Of a DNA stretch of 64,000 bases, positions 34,101 through 45,785 are shown piece by piece. The first letter of the stretch is position 1; every line of letters starts with the position of its first letter. This DNA is from Linyphia triangularis (Eukaryota > Arthropoda > Arachnida > Araneae > Linyphiidae). The stretch covers positions 44,863,385 through 44,927,384 of the forward strand of contig OZ021727.1 in assembly GCA_963978545.1 (NCBI GenBank), in the 5' to 3' direction. The notes beneath the pieces were generated by a model. That model was not told the DNA's origin and made no database searches. It was given only the letters and a program-made list of their open reading frames with translations. A program made the translations under genes and the position numbers.

Positions 34101-35187
34101 CTAGGGGGCACCGCCCCCTGCTCGCTGACGCTCGCCAACCCCCTGGATTGCTATGCAATCCCCTTGGCTCGCTTTGCTCGCCTTAAAGAGAAGCATTTAA
34201 AATATGCCCTAGCAAAAAGCTATTTCATCTGCATAATGCCATGAAACTGAACCTTTTATTATTTATGAAGAGTCAGAATACTTGTCACGTCATTATTCTG
34301 TTGCTGTCGAGACGCTTTAAGCAGGGACAGTGTGGCAACGTAGTAGAAAGTTCTTGGAAAACAACAAAAATAAACAGTTTTGTAGATATATTTAAAAAAG
34401 ATCGGTTATTTCATTGAACAATTAAAATTTTCGGGCTGGTTTTGTATGAAGCGCCAAAATAATTAAAGTTGCTTATCGAAATTTCTTAACGAAGCAATCA
34501 TATGTTCACTTCTTTTTTGCGATACTTAGAAAATAAAATAAAACAGTGAAAGGTCAATTATCCAGCATTTAATCAACCGGAATTTTTTGAAAATCAAATT
34601 TGGCGAGAAAATTAGCCATATTTCGCCAATAGTTTTTTTTTTTTTAATTTTCATATGAGATTTTGAAGTTGAGTGGGTTGTTTTATTCGTTATTTTGATA
34701 GTTTTTAATTCGTAATAGCTGAATTTGCACTGATTAAAGATGAGTATAGGTTCAGATTTACTGCACAACGCCTCTTAGCGATTTTTTTTAAAATTGGCGA
34801 TTTAGCGCTGAATGCAATCCGGCGACCTCCGGAACATGTTCCAGCAGATAACTTTTCCGAAAAGTCTGATTTATCCGGAATTCTAATCTAAAAGAAATGT
34901 ACACATCTTGGATCTATTTATTCTTGCATCATCGTAACTATTAAATCAATACGTTTTAAATAGGCTATAATTTATATCTGTAGATTGTAATAAGAAAAAC
35001 AAAATATAGCGAATCCAAGTTGTTGCTATTGCCAGATGTATTAGTCAAATTTCAAAAGAAATATTGTGATTGGCTGGAAATTCGTGCATAAAGTGCATTT
35101 AGAAGATTGGTGATTGAAGTCGTTGCCATTCTGCTCACAGAAATACAGCCAAATTTGGACGTTACGCAAGAGAATTATATATATAGA
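34101..35187 (-). mobile_element. Non-autonomous Helitron, 1.09 kb
   Basis: On the minus strand it starts TCTATATATATAATTCTC after an A, and ends with a GGGGGC-ggt-GCCCCC hairpin and CTAG followed by T. The gcgag-rich 3' end closely matches the Helitron ending at 27912, so both belong to one family. No coding frame. Confidence 0.82.
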
Positions 35188-38090
35188 TTAAATGTCCATA
35201 TTTTCAGCGTCGTCACAAAAATTAATATGCGACTTAATGAGGCTATATTTCTGGAATTCTGAATATTTGATCCACCTTGAAATCGACGTACATTTTGAAA
35301 AGAAAAAATAAATAAATTAGCTGGTGTTATTGGGAGGAGTTGCCTTCAATAAGTACCTCAGTACGAGCCAAGTCACAATTGGGTAATTTTACAGGCGAGT
35401 TAAAAAAACTGAATGATACTCCCATTGTATCTATAATTTCTTATACTCGCTATGTTACAATCTTCTAGACTAGTGCATTTAGAAACTACTTCGTCAAAAA
35501 GCTTGACATTTGGTGAGTAGGTACGAAAAGGATCACTTTATGAAATGATATAAATTAAAAACTCGAAAATGGTGTCGATTTTGAATTTTTTTATATATGT
35601 GGGAGACAATAACCACACTCGGTGAAGTTTCAGTAATATTATATTAGATAAATTATTTACAGATGATGAACAGTGAAAGTTGAACACATTAAACAACAAT
35701 CCTACGATATCACAGTTCACTCTTTAGTTTCCAGTACCGCAGCACTCCATTGATCGCAACTAAATCACAGTAAGATGTTTACGCTAAATTCCATCTCCTC
35801 CAAATTCAAAGTTGTTGTCTGAAGCTCGCGCACAACGCAGACTGTCTCAACCTGAATCATGGCGTTTGTTCTCGACTTCTCGCTCCCACAGTCATCAAGT
35901 TCGCACGTTCCCACGTATATATTTTGAAATCCTTATGTCAGTAGATATGCAGTGGCTCCACCTGGTTTTGTCTTTTGCTATCTTAATTTTCATCTATAAT
36001 ACATACATATTAAATGAAAACAATTTATGTTCATGAAGTGATCATTTTTTTACCTACACCTACTCCCCAAATGTCAAGGTTTTGTAGAGAGTAGTTTTTA
36101 AATGCACTGGGCTAGAAGCTTGTAACATAGCGATTATAGGAAATGATCCTTACCACGACTTCCTCTTAATTGCCTGTACTAATGGGATAAGTATGAATGC
36201 CCCGCATGTGATCTCATGGAATTGTATTAATTTAAACACTTTGAGACCCTTTGGACTTTGAAGTCCACGTCTATGAAGTTCTATTTTCAATTTTTGGATA
36301 ATAACACAAGTTTATTTCTCAATGTATGCAAACACATGGACGATTTTCAATCTTCTAGGCATCCACCTTGGCCTCTCACATCGTCTTATGTACTTTCTAG
36401 CAAGCTTCCAAAGCAAAATAAGGTTGTGCTACTGTCCAACAACTGAAGAAACGAACTTCACAGAAGCTACTTGAAAGTCCCAATGGGTTTCAAAATGTTT
36501 AAATTAATATAGTACCACGAGAAAACTGCTGAAACTGGTGATTTATAAGTCCCGTCATTAGATAAAGATTTAAAACTTTCGATAAATGTTTTAGATTTTT
36601 TTTTTATTTAATTACGATGTTATTATTCGATAGAAAATGAATTTTTAAGACAAAACCCACAGTGAAAAAATTCATTAAACTTGGGTTTAAGCTTGCTTGA
36701 CACTGAGGTATAGAAATGGTATTCTTACATTTGCAACTCGGAACCAAACGTGTCTAAATATGACGATTTTTGTTTTGTTGTCATTCATAAACCAACCATT
36801 TTTATCAAATCATAATCCAACCATTATTTTTATATTTGTATACTTTTGGAGATTTGAAAATTTGTGTTTAAGTTTTCTTAGTTGACCGAAAGTAAGACTC
36901 ATTTGCGAATTATTACATTACTTAAAAAAGTTATTGAATTTAAAACAAAACAAAAATATCACAATTACATGTTCTACGCATTTTTTTTTTTTTTTTTACT
37001 TTGAAAAAGGACAACTGAGCAAAACATTTGTAAAATACATTTATTTTGAAAAACATGCAGACATAAAAGATGCATTTGCCGCTTTAAATCAAATTAAATT
37101 CGGCACATCATATTCATGGCAGTTGCATGAAATTTACAATAAGCATGTAACATATACATAGTCATCATAACTCTACCACAATTCAAGCAATATTGAAAGA
37201 CTAGAAACTCTGAAAACTAAAATTCTTATTGTATATGAAAAGTAAAGTTAAAAACTGATGAAATCCATTATTTTCTTTAGAGATACAGCGTTGATACTTA
37301 ATGAAATAAGTAATTGCGTAACAGTAACATTTATTTCAACATAAATTATAGAAGATAACAAAATATAAAATTGTTCACGGGTATCCAAAGCAAATTTTAA
37401 AACAAAACAAACCTAGAAATATAATACTTCAAATTTTGACTCAACACCGGAATTTTTAAACATAATGATTTCATGAAGAAAAAGTAACAGTAACAGAAAA
37501 AGTAAGCTGAAAGCACAATTCAAATTTATAGATTGAAAAGTCAATTACTCTCTAATCGAATTAAGCTGATAGTAATATAATTATTTCTAAAAATATGCCG
37601 ATGTACTTGGTAAAACAAATGAGGCGAAAAATAGAAATGTATCAGCATCTGCAACAAAGAAAATAGTTTTACATTAAGAAATGTGATTTCAGTTGTGTTA
37701 TAAAACAGCAAATTAGTTAATTTAAGATTAAAGAGTAACTAAACATATCAGTTATATCTTTTTACTGGCGACATTTACTACCTGAAAATCTCTCCTTGTT
37801 AAAATTGATAACATCTGATGACAAAACCCTTGCATATTATAGTTGGTTTTTTTTTAATGTCGGTACGTTGACGAGTTTGGCAACAAACTTGGCGAGAGAA
37901 TTTCTGATACCTATATTTCAAATTAAAAAAAAAAGAACTTTCCGTCGAATTACACGAAAGAACTTACCAAACTAATTTCAAAGTACTTATGGTTGAAGAA
38001 ATTTCTGAATGTTTTATGTAATCCGACTATACTAATTTTATCTATGTCTTCAAATTGATAAATTACAATATCTATAAGGTTTATACATAA
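35188..38090. other. Non-coding region with a foldback element
   Basis: Besides the foldback at 35428-36153, I see only AT-rich sequence. Short open frames (for example 36934-37161) have no recognisable domain. Confidence 0.45.
35428..36153. mobile_element. Foldback/MITE copy A
   Basis: The left arm (tactcgctatgttacaatct, then agtgcatttagaaactac, then catttggtgagtaggt) is mirrored at 36040-36150. A similar element with the same arms and the inner phrase gcagtggctccacctggtt lies at 45386-45785. No transposase. Confidence 0.7.
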
Positions 38091-38258
38091 GCGCCGGCGG
38101 AATTATTTTCAGGGAGATGCAGATACATTCAAGGGGGTGCAAGGCTGATAATTTTTTGTTTTAACATTGATTTTTCAAATGGATATCTTAGTTAAATTTC
38201 AATCAATAGTTATGTATTAAATTTAGATATTTTAAAACTTTTATCTTACATCTACTTC
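38091..38258. mobile_element. MITE, left part, split by the BEL insertion
   Basis: Together with 44586-44685 it forms one element (ends gcgccggcggaatt and ccaggctgcgcccatg) closely similar to the reverse complement of 57903-58158, which is uninterrupted. This defines the pre-insertion site of the BEL element. Confidence 0.65.
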
Positions 38259-38442
38259 TGTTAAGAATTGTTTTGCAATATACGCCCGATAGATGGCGCT
38301 TTTGTGTAATCAGAATATAACTGTTTTGTATCATTCATTAGAGTATTAGATATGTACCAATAAAGAAGTAACTAAGAAATTGGGAGTTGCGTTTTCCCTT
38401 GCATGGGAGGGATAGGTACATCGACTCTTAAAGATGGCAAAA
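38259..38442 (+). repeat. BEL 5' LTR
   Basis: Starts TGTTAAGAATTG and ends GATGGCAAAA, the end being set by the target duplication. AATAAA at 38359-38364 provides the polyadenylation signal. Confidence 0.92.
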
Positions 38443-38444
38443 TT

Positions 38445-38458
38445 TGGTGCAGCGGCCG
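38445..38458 (+). promoter_or_regulatory. BEL primer-binding site, probably tRNA-Gly
   Basis: TGGTGCAGCGGCCG sits two bases after the LTR and resembles, with one mismatch, the complement of tRNA-Gly 3' ends, a primer reported for BEL elements. Confidence 0.5.
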
Positions 38459-39005
38459 AAAAGTAATGGCCAATGAAAAAGGAACCACCGCAAGCTTTGA
38501 TTGAAACAACGTTGAAAGTCTCCGGACATCGTGTGATGTATTTAAGGTATGGCATTTAATGAGGTAGGATGTTTATTGTTTTGGTTTTGTTGTGGTAAAC
38601 TTTCGAATTAAGTTTTGTTTGAGAATTAGAAAATTGAAAGTTTCGTGTTGAGAATGTGTTGTGCTGGGTGCTAAGGTCTGGCATTTAGTGAGGTAGAATG
38701 TTTATTGTTTGGTTTTGTTGTGATAAATTTTCGAATTTGGTTTTGCTTGAAAATTAGAAGTTTCGTTTTGAGAATATGTAGCATGATTTTTGTTGATTAT
38801 TATTATTGGATTTGATTTAATTGATAGTGTTGATTTAAGTTGTATCAAAAGTTAGTTTTGGTTTCTTGTTGGCATATGCATTCAATAATTGTGTGGTAAT
38901 AGTTGGCAATTGTTGTATTTGTGACTAACTTGTTGGGGTTTTTGTTTTGATTTGTTTAAGTTGTAGTGTTATATAATTATCGTGGCATTGTTGAATTATA
39001 TAAAA

Positions 39006-39755
39006 ATGGCAACTTTACAGAGAGCAATCACCAAACGAACTGTTTTGAGATCTAGTACAACCAAACTAATCAACAAAATAGAAGAATTTATTTCTAATCA
39101 ACTAGATGAAGAGGCGAAATTAAATTCTTTAAAAGAATATCATGAACAATTAACTGTAAAAGAAAATAATATTAAACAATTAAATTTAGAAATTGAACAA
39201 CTCGTAGAACTCGATAAGTTAGAATCGGAAGTTATTACATCTGAAGAATATTCAGAAAAGATAATTATTTGGAAACAAAGAATAATTAATGCCATAGAAA
39301 AGTTAAGTAATAGTTTAAATGTTACAATGATTGATAACAATATTGCGAATGCCGAAGGCGGTTTTGAATTGGCTAGTAATATCCGTAGGGAAACAAAAAC
39401 GGTTCAACTTCCAAAATTAGTAATAAAAAAATTTTATGGAGATTCGGCTTATTACTTAAAAATTATAAATCAATTTGAAAGTGCTATACACCATAATGAA
39501 ACTTTATCTAAGATAGATAAATTTAATTATTTGAAGTCTTATCTGGGTGGAGCTGCAGCCCATTGTATTAATGGATTTGCACTGACAGGAGAAAATTATG
39601 ATGCTGCTTTGGCTTTGCTAAAAAATAGATTTGGTAATAAAAATGCATTAATTCAAGCTCACTTAAATCATCTGTTAAAAATTCAAGTTGTTCGTAACAT
39701 AAATGATACGCTTGGGTTAAGAAAATTGTTTGATCGTGCAGGAAGTACAAATTAG
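39006..39755 (+). pseudogene. BEL gag, N-terminal part
   Basis: ATG at 39006 (MATLQRAITKRTVLRSST) opens a 249-codon frame. The first 100 residues are helical and charged; from about residue 130 the BEL gag core appears (LPKLVIKKFYGDSAYYLKI, SYLGGAAAHCINGFALTGEN, ALLKNRFGNKNALIQAHL). BEL gag and pol normally form one continuous frame; here it ends at TAG 39753-39755 while the next frame overlaps from 39730, so a single-base frame change disrupts it near 39734. Confidence 0.85.
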
Positions 39756-42700
39756 GAATTTGGTGTCATTGGGGGTGAAAACAGAAACATTTGGAAACTT
39801 GTTAAGTCCTATTTTGTTAGAGAGAATTCCCAGGGAACTAGTGTTAGAATTTAATAGAACATATTCCTATGAAACGTGGAATTTTAGGGATCTGATGGAA
39901 TTTTTAGATAAGGAAATTCAGTCAAGGGAAAGGACACAAATATATAGTTATAGGTCTGGTAATTTTCAACATAGTAGTTACGAATATAAGGGTAGTCCTA
40001 GAAGGTTCGAAGGTAATAAACGGTTTGGAAATAAATTTAATGAACCGCAGTCTACCGCAAGTTTCGCTACTAACGTAAAAAACAATTGCGTCTTTTGTAA
40101 TAGTCCAGACCATGAGTTTTGTGAAAGTCTTAATGTGTCGGAAAGAAAAAACAAAATTAAAATGGATAAGAAATTTTTTATATGTTTCGGGTTTCACATG
40201 GCTAGATTTTGCAAGGCTAAAATAGATCCTTGCAAACATTGTAATTCTAAGTTTCATCATTATTCATTATGTTATAAAAGTAATGATGTAGCTGCTAAGG
40301 AGTCAGTTGAAGAGGAAACAAATGCAGTAACCCAATGTAATTCCTCAACTGGTAAGTCAAATAGTATTTTATTGCAAACGTGTAGTGTAATTGCTTGTTC
40401 GGGGGAAAGATCAAAATTAGTTAGAATTCTTCTCGACAATGGATCTGAAAGAACGTGGATAACACAAAGTTTAGCAGAAGCTCTAAAAGTTAAACCAATT
40501 CGTAAAGAAAGATTATCTATTTTCTCCTTTGACAACATAAAGCCAGCAGAAAAATTACACAGCGTTGCTAAACTGAAATTGAGGAACAGGCATGACCCTG
40601 AAAAATCAATTGAAATAGAGGCATTAATTACAGATACTATAACAGCTGCTCCAATCTCGATTCCAAACTCAGTAAGTCAAAACATCGTTAGAGAAAAGAA
40701 ATGGATGTTGGCTGACGCCTGCAATTCATCAGATTTGAGTGTGCAGTGTCTCATCGGTGGCGATATGTTTTGGAAAATCGTATGTGTGGACGAAGTGGTT
40801 TCGCTCACTGGAACTTTGAGTTGCATTCCAACTTTATTTGGGTTTACACTTCAAGGAAAGCAAGATCGTAGTTTTAATGAGACTAGCGTTGGGATAGTAT
40901 CAACAAACTTAAGTATTGGAAAAAGTATGGAAGTTTTGTGGGATTTGGAAACCTTGGGTTTGAAAGACGACGAGGGTTTAAGTATCGTAGATAAAGAATT
41001 CATCACCGATTTCGAAAATGGGCTAAATTTCTTAAATGGAAAATATCAAACAAAACTATTGTGGAAATCTGCGCCAATTCATTTAAGGAATAATTTTGGC
41101 TTGGCCAAAAGACAGTTTGATAATTTGATAGAAGGTTTTAAAAATAATAAATGGGTAGCTTCTGAATATAAGGAAATTATTAAAGAACAGTTTGATACGG
41201 GTATAATTGAAGAAGCTACTAGCGGTAGTGAAGGTTATTTTATGCCCCATAAACCTGTCGTAAGAGAAAATAAGACTACTACACGCGTTCGTTGTGTTTT
41301 TAATTGTAGTTCTAAAACGAAGGATAATTTGTCGTTAAATGATTGTTTAGAAACGGGTCCGAATTTAAATCCCAACATATTGAATGTTATTTTAAAGTTT
41401 AGGAAATTTGATATTGCTTTTAGTAGTGATATAGAAAAGGCATTCTTAATGATAGGTATCGCTGAGGAAGACAGAAAATTCTTAAAATTTTTATGGGTTT
41501 CCGATAAAGAAAATGAAAATTATAAAGTTATGCAAATGACTCGTTTACCATTCGGGTGTACGACATCGCCTTTTATTTTGAGTGCGACAATTAAGAAACA
41601 CATTAAGCAATATGAGGAAATTAAACCTAAAGCTGTAGAAATGCTAAATTCTTCTCTTTATGTTGATGATTTGTACTTTGGAGGACAATCTGTCGAAGAG
41701 GCCTTTCAGTTGTCCATGGATGCAGTTTCTATTTTGAAAGATGGAGGTTTTAATTTGAGAAAATTTACAACTAATTCGGAGGAGTTAAACTCATTATGGT
41801 TAGAAAAGGGAATTGGTTCAGCGGATGATAACTCAAAACTTCAATCAAAGGTTTTGGGCTTGAATTGGAATCCGGAAAGGGATATTTTGTCGTTGGAGTT
41901 GGATTCGTTGATAGAGGGTTTGAGTTGTGGAAGACCAACCAAAAGACTTGTCTTACATTTTGCTGCAATGGTTTTTGATCCTGTCGGGTTTATAGCTCCA
42001 TTTGTAATTAGGATTAAGTGTCTGTTGCAACAAATTTGGCAAAGGGGTCTAGAATGGGATCAGCAATTACCGGATGATCTTGAAAAGAAATGGAGTGATT
42101 GGTGTAGGGAGGTCCAATGTCTGAGAAATCTGGGAATACCAAGGATGTATTTTTCGAATTGTGTAAATACGGATAAATTGAAGGTTCAGGTGCATATATT
42201 TTATGACGCGTCTCCTATAGCATATGGTGCAGTTTCGTATTTTAGGTTTCGGAATGATAGAGGTGAGTTGATTACGTCCTTCATCATGTCGAAAAGTAGG
42301 GTGTCGCCGTTAAAGAAATTATCACTTCCAAGGCTTGAGTTGATGGGAGCAGTGGTAGCAGCAAGAATGTGGAAGTTTTTAGTAGGGTTGTTTGAGAATT
42401 TATTAGAAGAGGTTTTCTTTTGGTCAGATTCGGAAATTTGTTTGCATTGGATTAAGGGTTCTGCTAGGGATTGGAAGCAATTTGTCTCAAACCGAGTGTT
42501 GGAAATTCAGGGTACAACTAGTCCTGAAAATTGGGGACATTGTCCAGGACTGGAGAATCCGGCAGACAAACTGACACGTGGAATACCAGCAGCATCTCTT
42601 CTCATCGACAACATCTGGTTTTCGGGTCCACCATGGCTGAGGTGTTCACCTGAACTTTGGCCTACTCAACACTCAACGACATTAAAAGAAGATCAACTGG

Positions 42701-42804
42701 AACGGAGATCCATCGTTACCACATGCGTTTCAACTATAGCACAACCTATAATTGATGTTGGTTCATTCAGCAATGTTAAACGACTGTTGCGAGTGAATGT
42801 TTAG
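39730..42804 (+). pseudogene. BEL gag C-terminus, protease, reverse transcriptase, RNase H
   Basis: 1024 codons without a stop. Residues 1-190: gag end and Cys/His knuckles (CVFCNSPDHEFC; CKHCNSKFHHYSLC). Protease around residue 236 reads LLDNGSERTWI, with Asn where the D-S/T-G motif expects Ser or Thr. Reverse transcriptase spans about 480-720 with YVDD at 644-647 (41659-41670). RNase H carries Asp826 (FYDASPIAYGA), Glu870 (LPRLELMGA) and Asp900 (FWSDSEICLHW). The frame has no proper ATG start here because it depends on the broken gag frame, and it ends at TAG 42802-42804 inside pol. Confidence 0.88.
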
Positions 42805-43827
42805 GTGATGCGATTCATTTCTAAAATCAAAAAATGTCCTACTCAAATCGGCCACATTACAGCAGATGAACTCCAAAAGGCAGAAGAGTTCTGGATAAAG
42901 AATGGTCAAAACAGTGCATACGCTCTTGAAGTTGACATTCTCAAAAAGGGTAAGCTGCTGCCAAAGGACTCTAGTCTATACAGTTTAGCCCCTTATTTGG
43001 ATGATAGGGACATTCTTCACGTCAAAGGACGTTTAGAAGAGAGTTCCTGTACTATAGAAGAAAAACATCCAATTCTTCTTCCATGTAAATCGAGATTTAC
43101 TGAATTGGTTGTTCAACGTGAACATCAGAAAATATTCCATGGAGGAGTCAGTGCTACTCTAGCAAGAATACGTAAAAGATATTGGATTCCAAAGGGTAGG
43201 CAGACTGTTAAAAGAGTGCTGAGTTCCTGTCTTATTTGCCGAAAGTACGCAGCAAAACCTGCTAAACAACTGACTGCCCAACTTCCGAAAGATCGTGTCA
43301 CCGAGAATCCACCTTTCACTGTCATCGGTGTAAATTTCACAGGACCAGTGTACATAAAATCTGAAAACAACACCCAACGAAAAAGCTACATAGCGCTTTT
43401 CACGTGTGCCATTACTCGTGCTGTTCATCTAGAGTTGGTAACGGACATGTCCACAAGGAAGTTTATTTTGGCTTTCAGAAGATTCTTGGCCAGGAGAGCA
43501 AATTGTCGTGTTGTTTATTCAGACAATGCCAAAACATTTAAAAGAACAAACGATATTCTAAAAAGTTTGACTGAAATCATTGTTGATCCTGAGTTGAAAA
43601 ACTTCATATCATCAGAAGGAATAACTTGGAAATACATTGTAGAACTAGCGCCATGGTGGGGAGGCTTTTATGAACGATTGATGAAAACTATTAAGGAGCC
43701 TCTCAGAAAGATCCTCGGACGAGCACTGTGGACTTTTGAAGAAATGTGTTCAGTGTTAACCGAATTCGAAACAGTGGTAAACAACAGACCACTCACTTAC
43801 GTGTCAAATGATGTAGAAGATCTATAG
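42805..43827 (+). pseudogene. BEL integrase
   Basis: Same frame as the preceding stop. H2C2 zinc finger: His107, His112, Cys142, Cys145. Catalytic triad positions: residue 177 (VIGVNFTGP) is Asn where DDE integrases have Asp; Asp240 (VYSDNAKTF) and Glu290 (GGFYERLMKTIKEPL) are present. The replacement would abolish strand transfer. The frame ends at TAG 43825-43827 and continues after it. Confidence 0.88.
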
Positions 43828-44232
43828 CCATTGACTCCAGCTCATTTCCTGTTCCCATCAATGGAGTTAAACGAATACCCGTTACATTTCGCTGAAATTC
43901 TGAGCAATGGACGTTCCACCAAGGAAAGTTTGACTCGAAGGAAGTAATACCAGACTACTCTGCTACGTCAATTTTGGAGAAGGTGGAAGGAAGAGTATCT
44001 TCTTCAGCTGAACAATGCCCACAAACTTTCAACTCCTACGCCTCATAAGGACTTAAAAAAGGGTGACATCGTCTTAATAGCAGGAACCAACAAATCGAAG
44101 TTTCTGTGGACTCCTGGGAGAGTCGAAGAGATTATAATAGGTCGCGACGGACTTGTTCGTTCATGTATAGTTCAAACTGCTAAGGGACAGTACAAGAGAC
44201 CTATACAACTATTATATCCTCTTGAACTTTAA
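43828..44232 (+). pseudogene. BEL integrase C-terminal extension
   Basis: In-frame continuation: PLTPAHFLFP at the start, a TAA at 43945-43947, then RQFWRRWKEEYL and GDIVLIAGTNKSKFLWTPGR, the BEL C-terminal DUF5641-type domain, ending at TAA 44230-44232. Confidence 0.8.
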
Positions 44233-44385
44233 ATTCTCTATTGTAGTTATATATCCCTTATTAGTTTACCTTTAAACATGCTTAATCAATCTATTTTTAT
44301 TTTCAGCATATTAATTATTTACATATTTTGCTTTAACTTTAATTTTGAATATTGTTTGTATTGTATTTTGATTTTTTGCTAAAAT

Positions 44386-44396
44386 CAGGTGGGGAG
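44386..44396 (+). promoter_or_regulatory. BEL polypurine tract
   Basis: The purine-rich caggtggggag immediately before the 3' LTR is the expected plus-strand primer. Confidence 0.5.
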
Positions 44397-44580
44397 TGTT
44401 AAGAATTGTTTTGCAATATACGCCCGATAGATGGCGCTTTTGTGTAATCAGAATATAACTGTTTTGTATCATTCATTAGAGTATTAGATATGTACCAATA
44501 AAGACGTAACTAAGAAATTGGGAGTTGCGTTTTCCCTTGCATGGGAGGGATAGGTACATCGACTCTTAAAGATGGCAAAA
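44397..44580 (+). repeat. BEL 3' LTR
   Basis: 184 bp, one difference from the 5' LTR (c at 44505). Followed by the target duplication acttc. Confidence 0.92.
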
Positions 44581-44585
44581 ACTTC

Positions 44586-44689
44586 CAGTGAATCACACTA
44601 TTTTTCTTCACATTATTTTTAATTTTCGACATCCAGGGGAGAGAGGGGGGGGGGGGGGGTGACCCTTGCGCTTTCCAGGCTGCGCCCAT
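44586..44689. mobile_element. MITE, right part, split by the BEL insertion
   Basis: Continues the element begun at 38091: cagtgaatcacactattttt and the ctttccaggctgcgcccatg end correspond to the complement of 57903-57990. It includes a poly-G tract (about 44647-44659). Confidence 0.6.
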
Positions 44690-45117
44690 GGGTTTATAAT
44701 TGAACTTAAATTTATTTCCTCTACACTCCAAACGTTTCAGGTAGTTTCGAATGAATTTTGGATATCGACACCTGTCTCGACGCGCCGATACCTTTTATTT
44801 AAAATATCACGCGTGTCTGAAGCATTTGTAGTGTTGTCTGGAATCAACTTCTGTCGAAACCTTTATATTGCAATAGGGGTATTCGTCCCCTACTCGGTAA
44901 CGCTCGCCAGGTCCCAAACTCCAAGTTCGCTACACTAGCGAATTATTACAAGAAATACATAATAATTGAAAACCGCCCGTCAGTAAAAGCTTTGTGACGC
45001 GTGATACTAAAAATTATGAATTACTATCTAAAAATTATCGAGCATATAGTCTTTGCAAAACAATAGCATTCAAATCGCCATCGAATCTAATTTAACTCTT
45101 AAAACCAAGGTTGCAAG

Positions 45118-45459
45118 ATTTACAGCCATAGTGTTTTTCACGCCACAGCCATAGGTCCGCGGTTCGATCCCCGGATAGGGCAGGGTTGACTTAGCTTTTC
45201 ATTCCTTAAGAGGAAGCCTTAGTAAGGATAATTTCCTATGCCTGCTGTATTACAATCTTCTAGAACAGTGCGTTTAGAAACTAATGAAGATTTACAGCCA
45301 TAGTGTTTTTCACGCCACAGCCACAGGTCCACGGTTCGATCCCAGGACTGGGCAAGGTTGATTAAGCCTTTCATCGATTAAGAGGAGTAAGGATACTTTC
45401 CTATACCTGTTGTATTACAATCTTTTAGCCCAGTGCATTTAGAAACTACTTTGTACAAA
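45118..45459 (+). repeat. Two tandem 171-bp units with tRNA-like B-box
   Basis: gatttacagccatagtgttt occurs at 45118 and 45289. Each unit contains ggttcgatccc (a Pol III B-box) in a tRNA-like setting, then a segment (cctat, then gtattacaatctt and agtgc(g/a)tttagaaact) identical in kind to the arm of the foldback element. The second unit runs into the full foldback at 45386. Confidence 0.75.
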
Positions 45460-45785
45460 ACCTTAACATTTGGTGAGTAGGGGCGAAAATGATCACTTAA
45501 TGAAATGACATAAATTAAAAACTCGGAAATAGCGTCTAATATATTTTATTTTAGATATGAAATCCTTTCGTCAATGCATATGCAGTGGCTCCACCTGGTT
45601 ATGTCTTTTACTATTTAAATTTTCATTTATAATACATAGGCATTAAATCAAAACAATTTATGTCATTTCATTAAGTGATCATTTTCGTACCTATTCACCA
45701 AATTTCAAGGTTTTATAGAAATTAGCTTCTAAATGCACTGGGGTAGAAGATTGTAACATAGCGAGTATAGGGAATGAGCTTTACT
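45386..45785. mobile_element. Foldback/MITE copy B
   Basis: The left arm gtaaggatactttcctatac and right arm gggaatgagctttac (inverted) with inner arms aaatgatcacttaatgaaat / atttcattaagtgatcattt fold back on each other. Same family as 35428-36153. Confidence 0.7.

Larger units (their letters stand above)
38259..44580 (+). mobile_element. BEL/Pao LTR retrotransposon
   Basis: 184-bp LTRs flank gag, protease, reverse transcriptase, RNase H and integrase in BEL order. The 5-bp target duplication acttc (38254-38258 and 44581-44585) is exact. The LTRs differ at one position (38367 versus 44505), so insertion was recent, yet the coding region has one frame change, three in-frame stops and altered catalytic residues. 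The element can still be transcribed from its LTR but cannot make a complete polyprotein. Confidence 0.93.

Noticed and set aside
44872..44905. Third Helitron end of the 27912/34101 family
   Set aside because: Hairpin and gctcgcc-rich sequence are present but the terminal CTRR is not, so it is only a decayed candidate.
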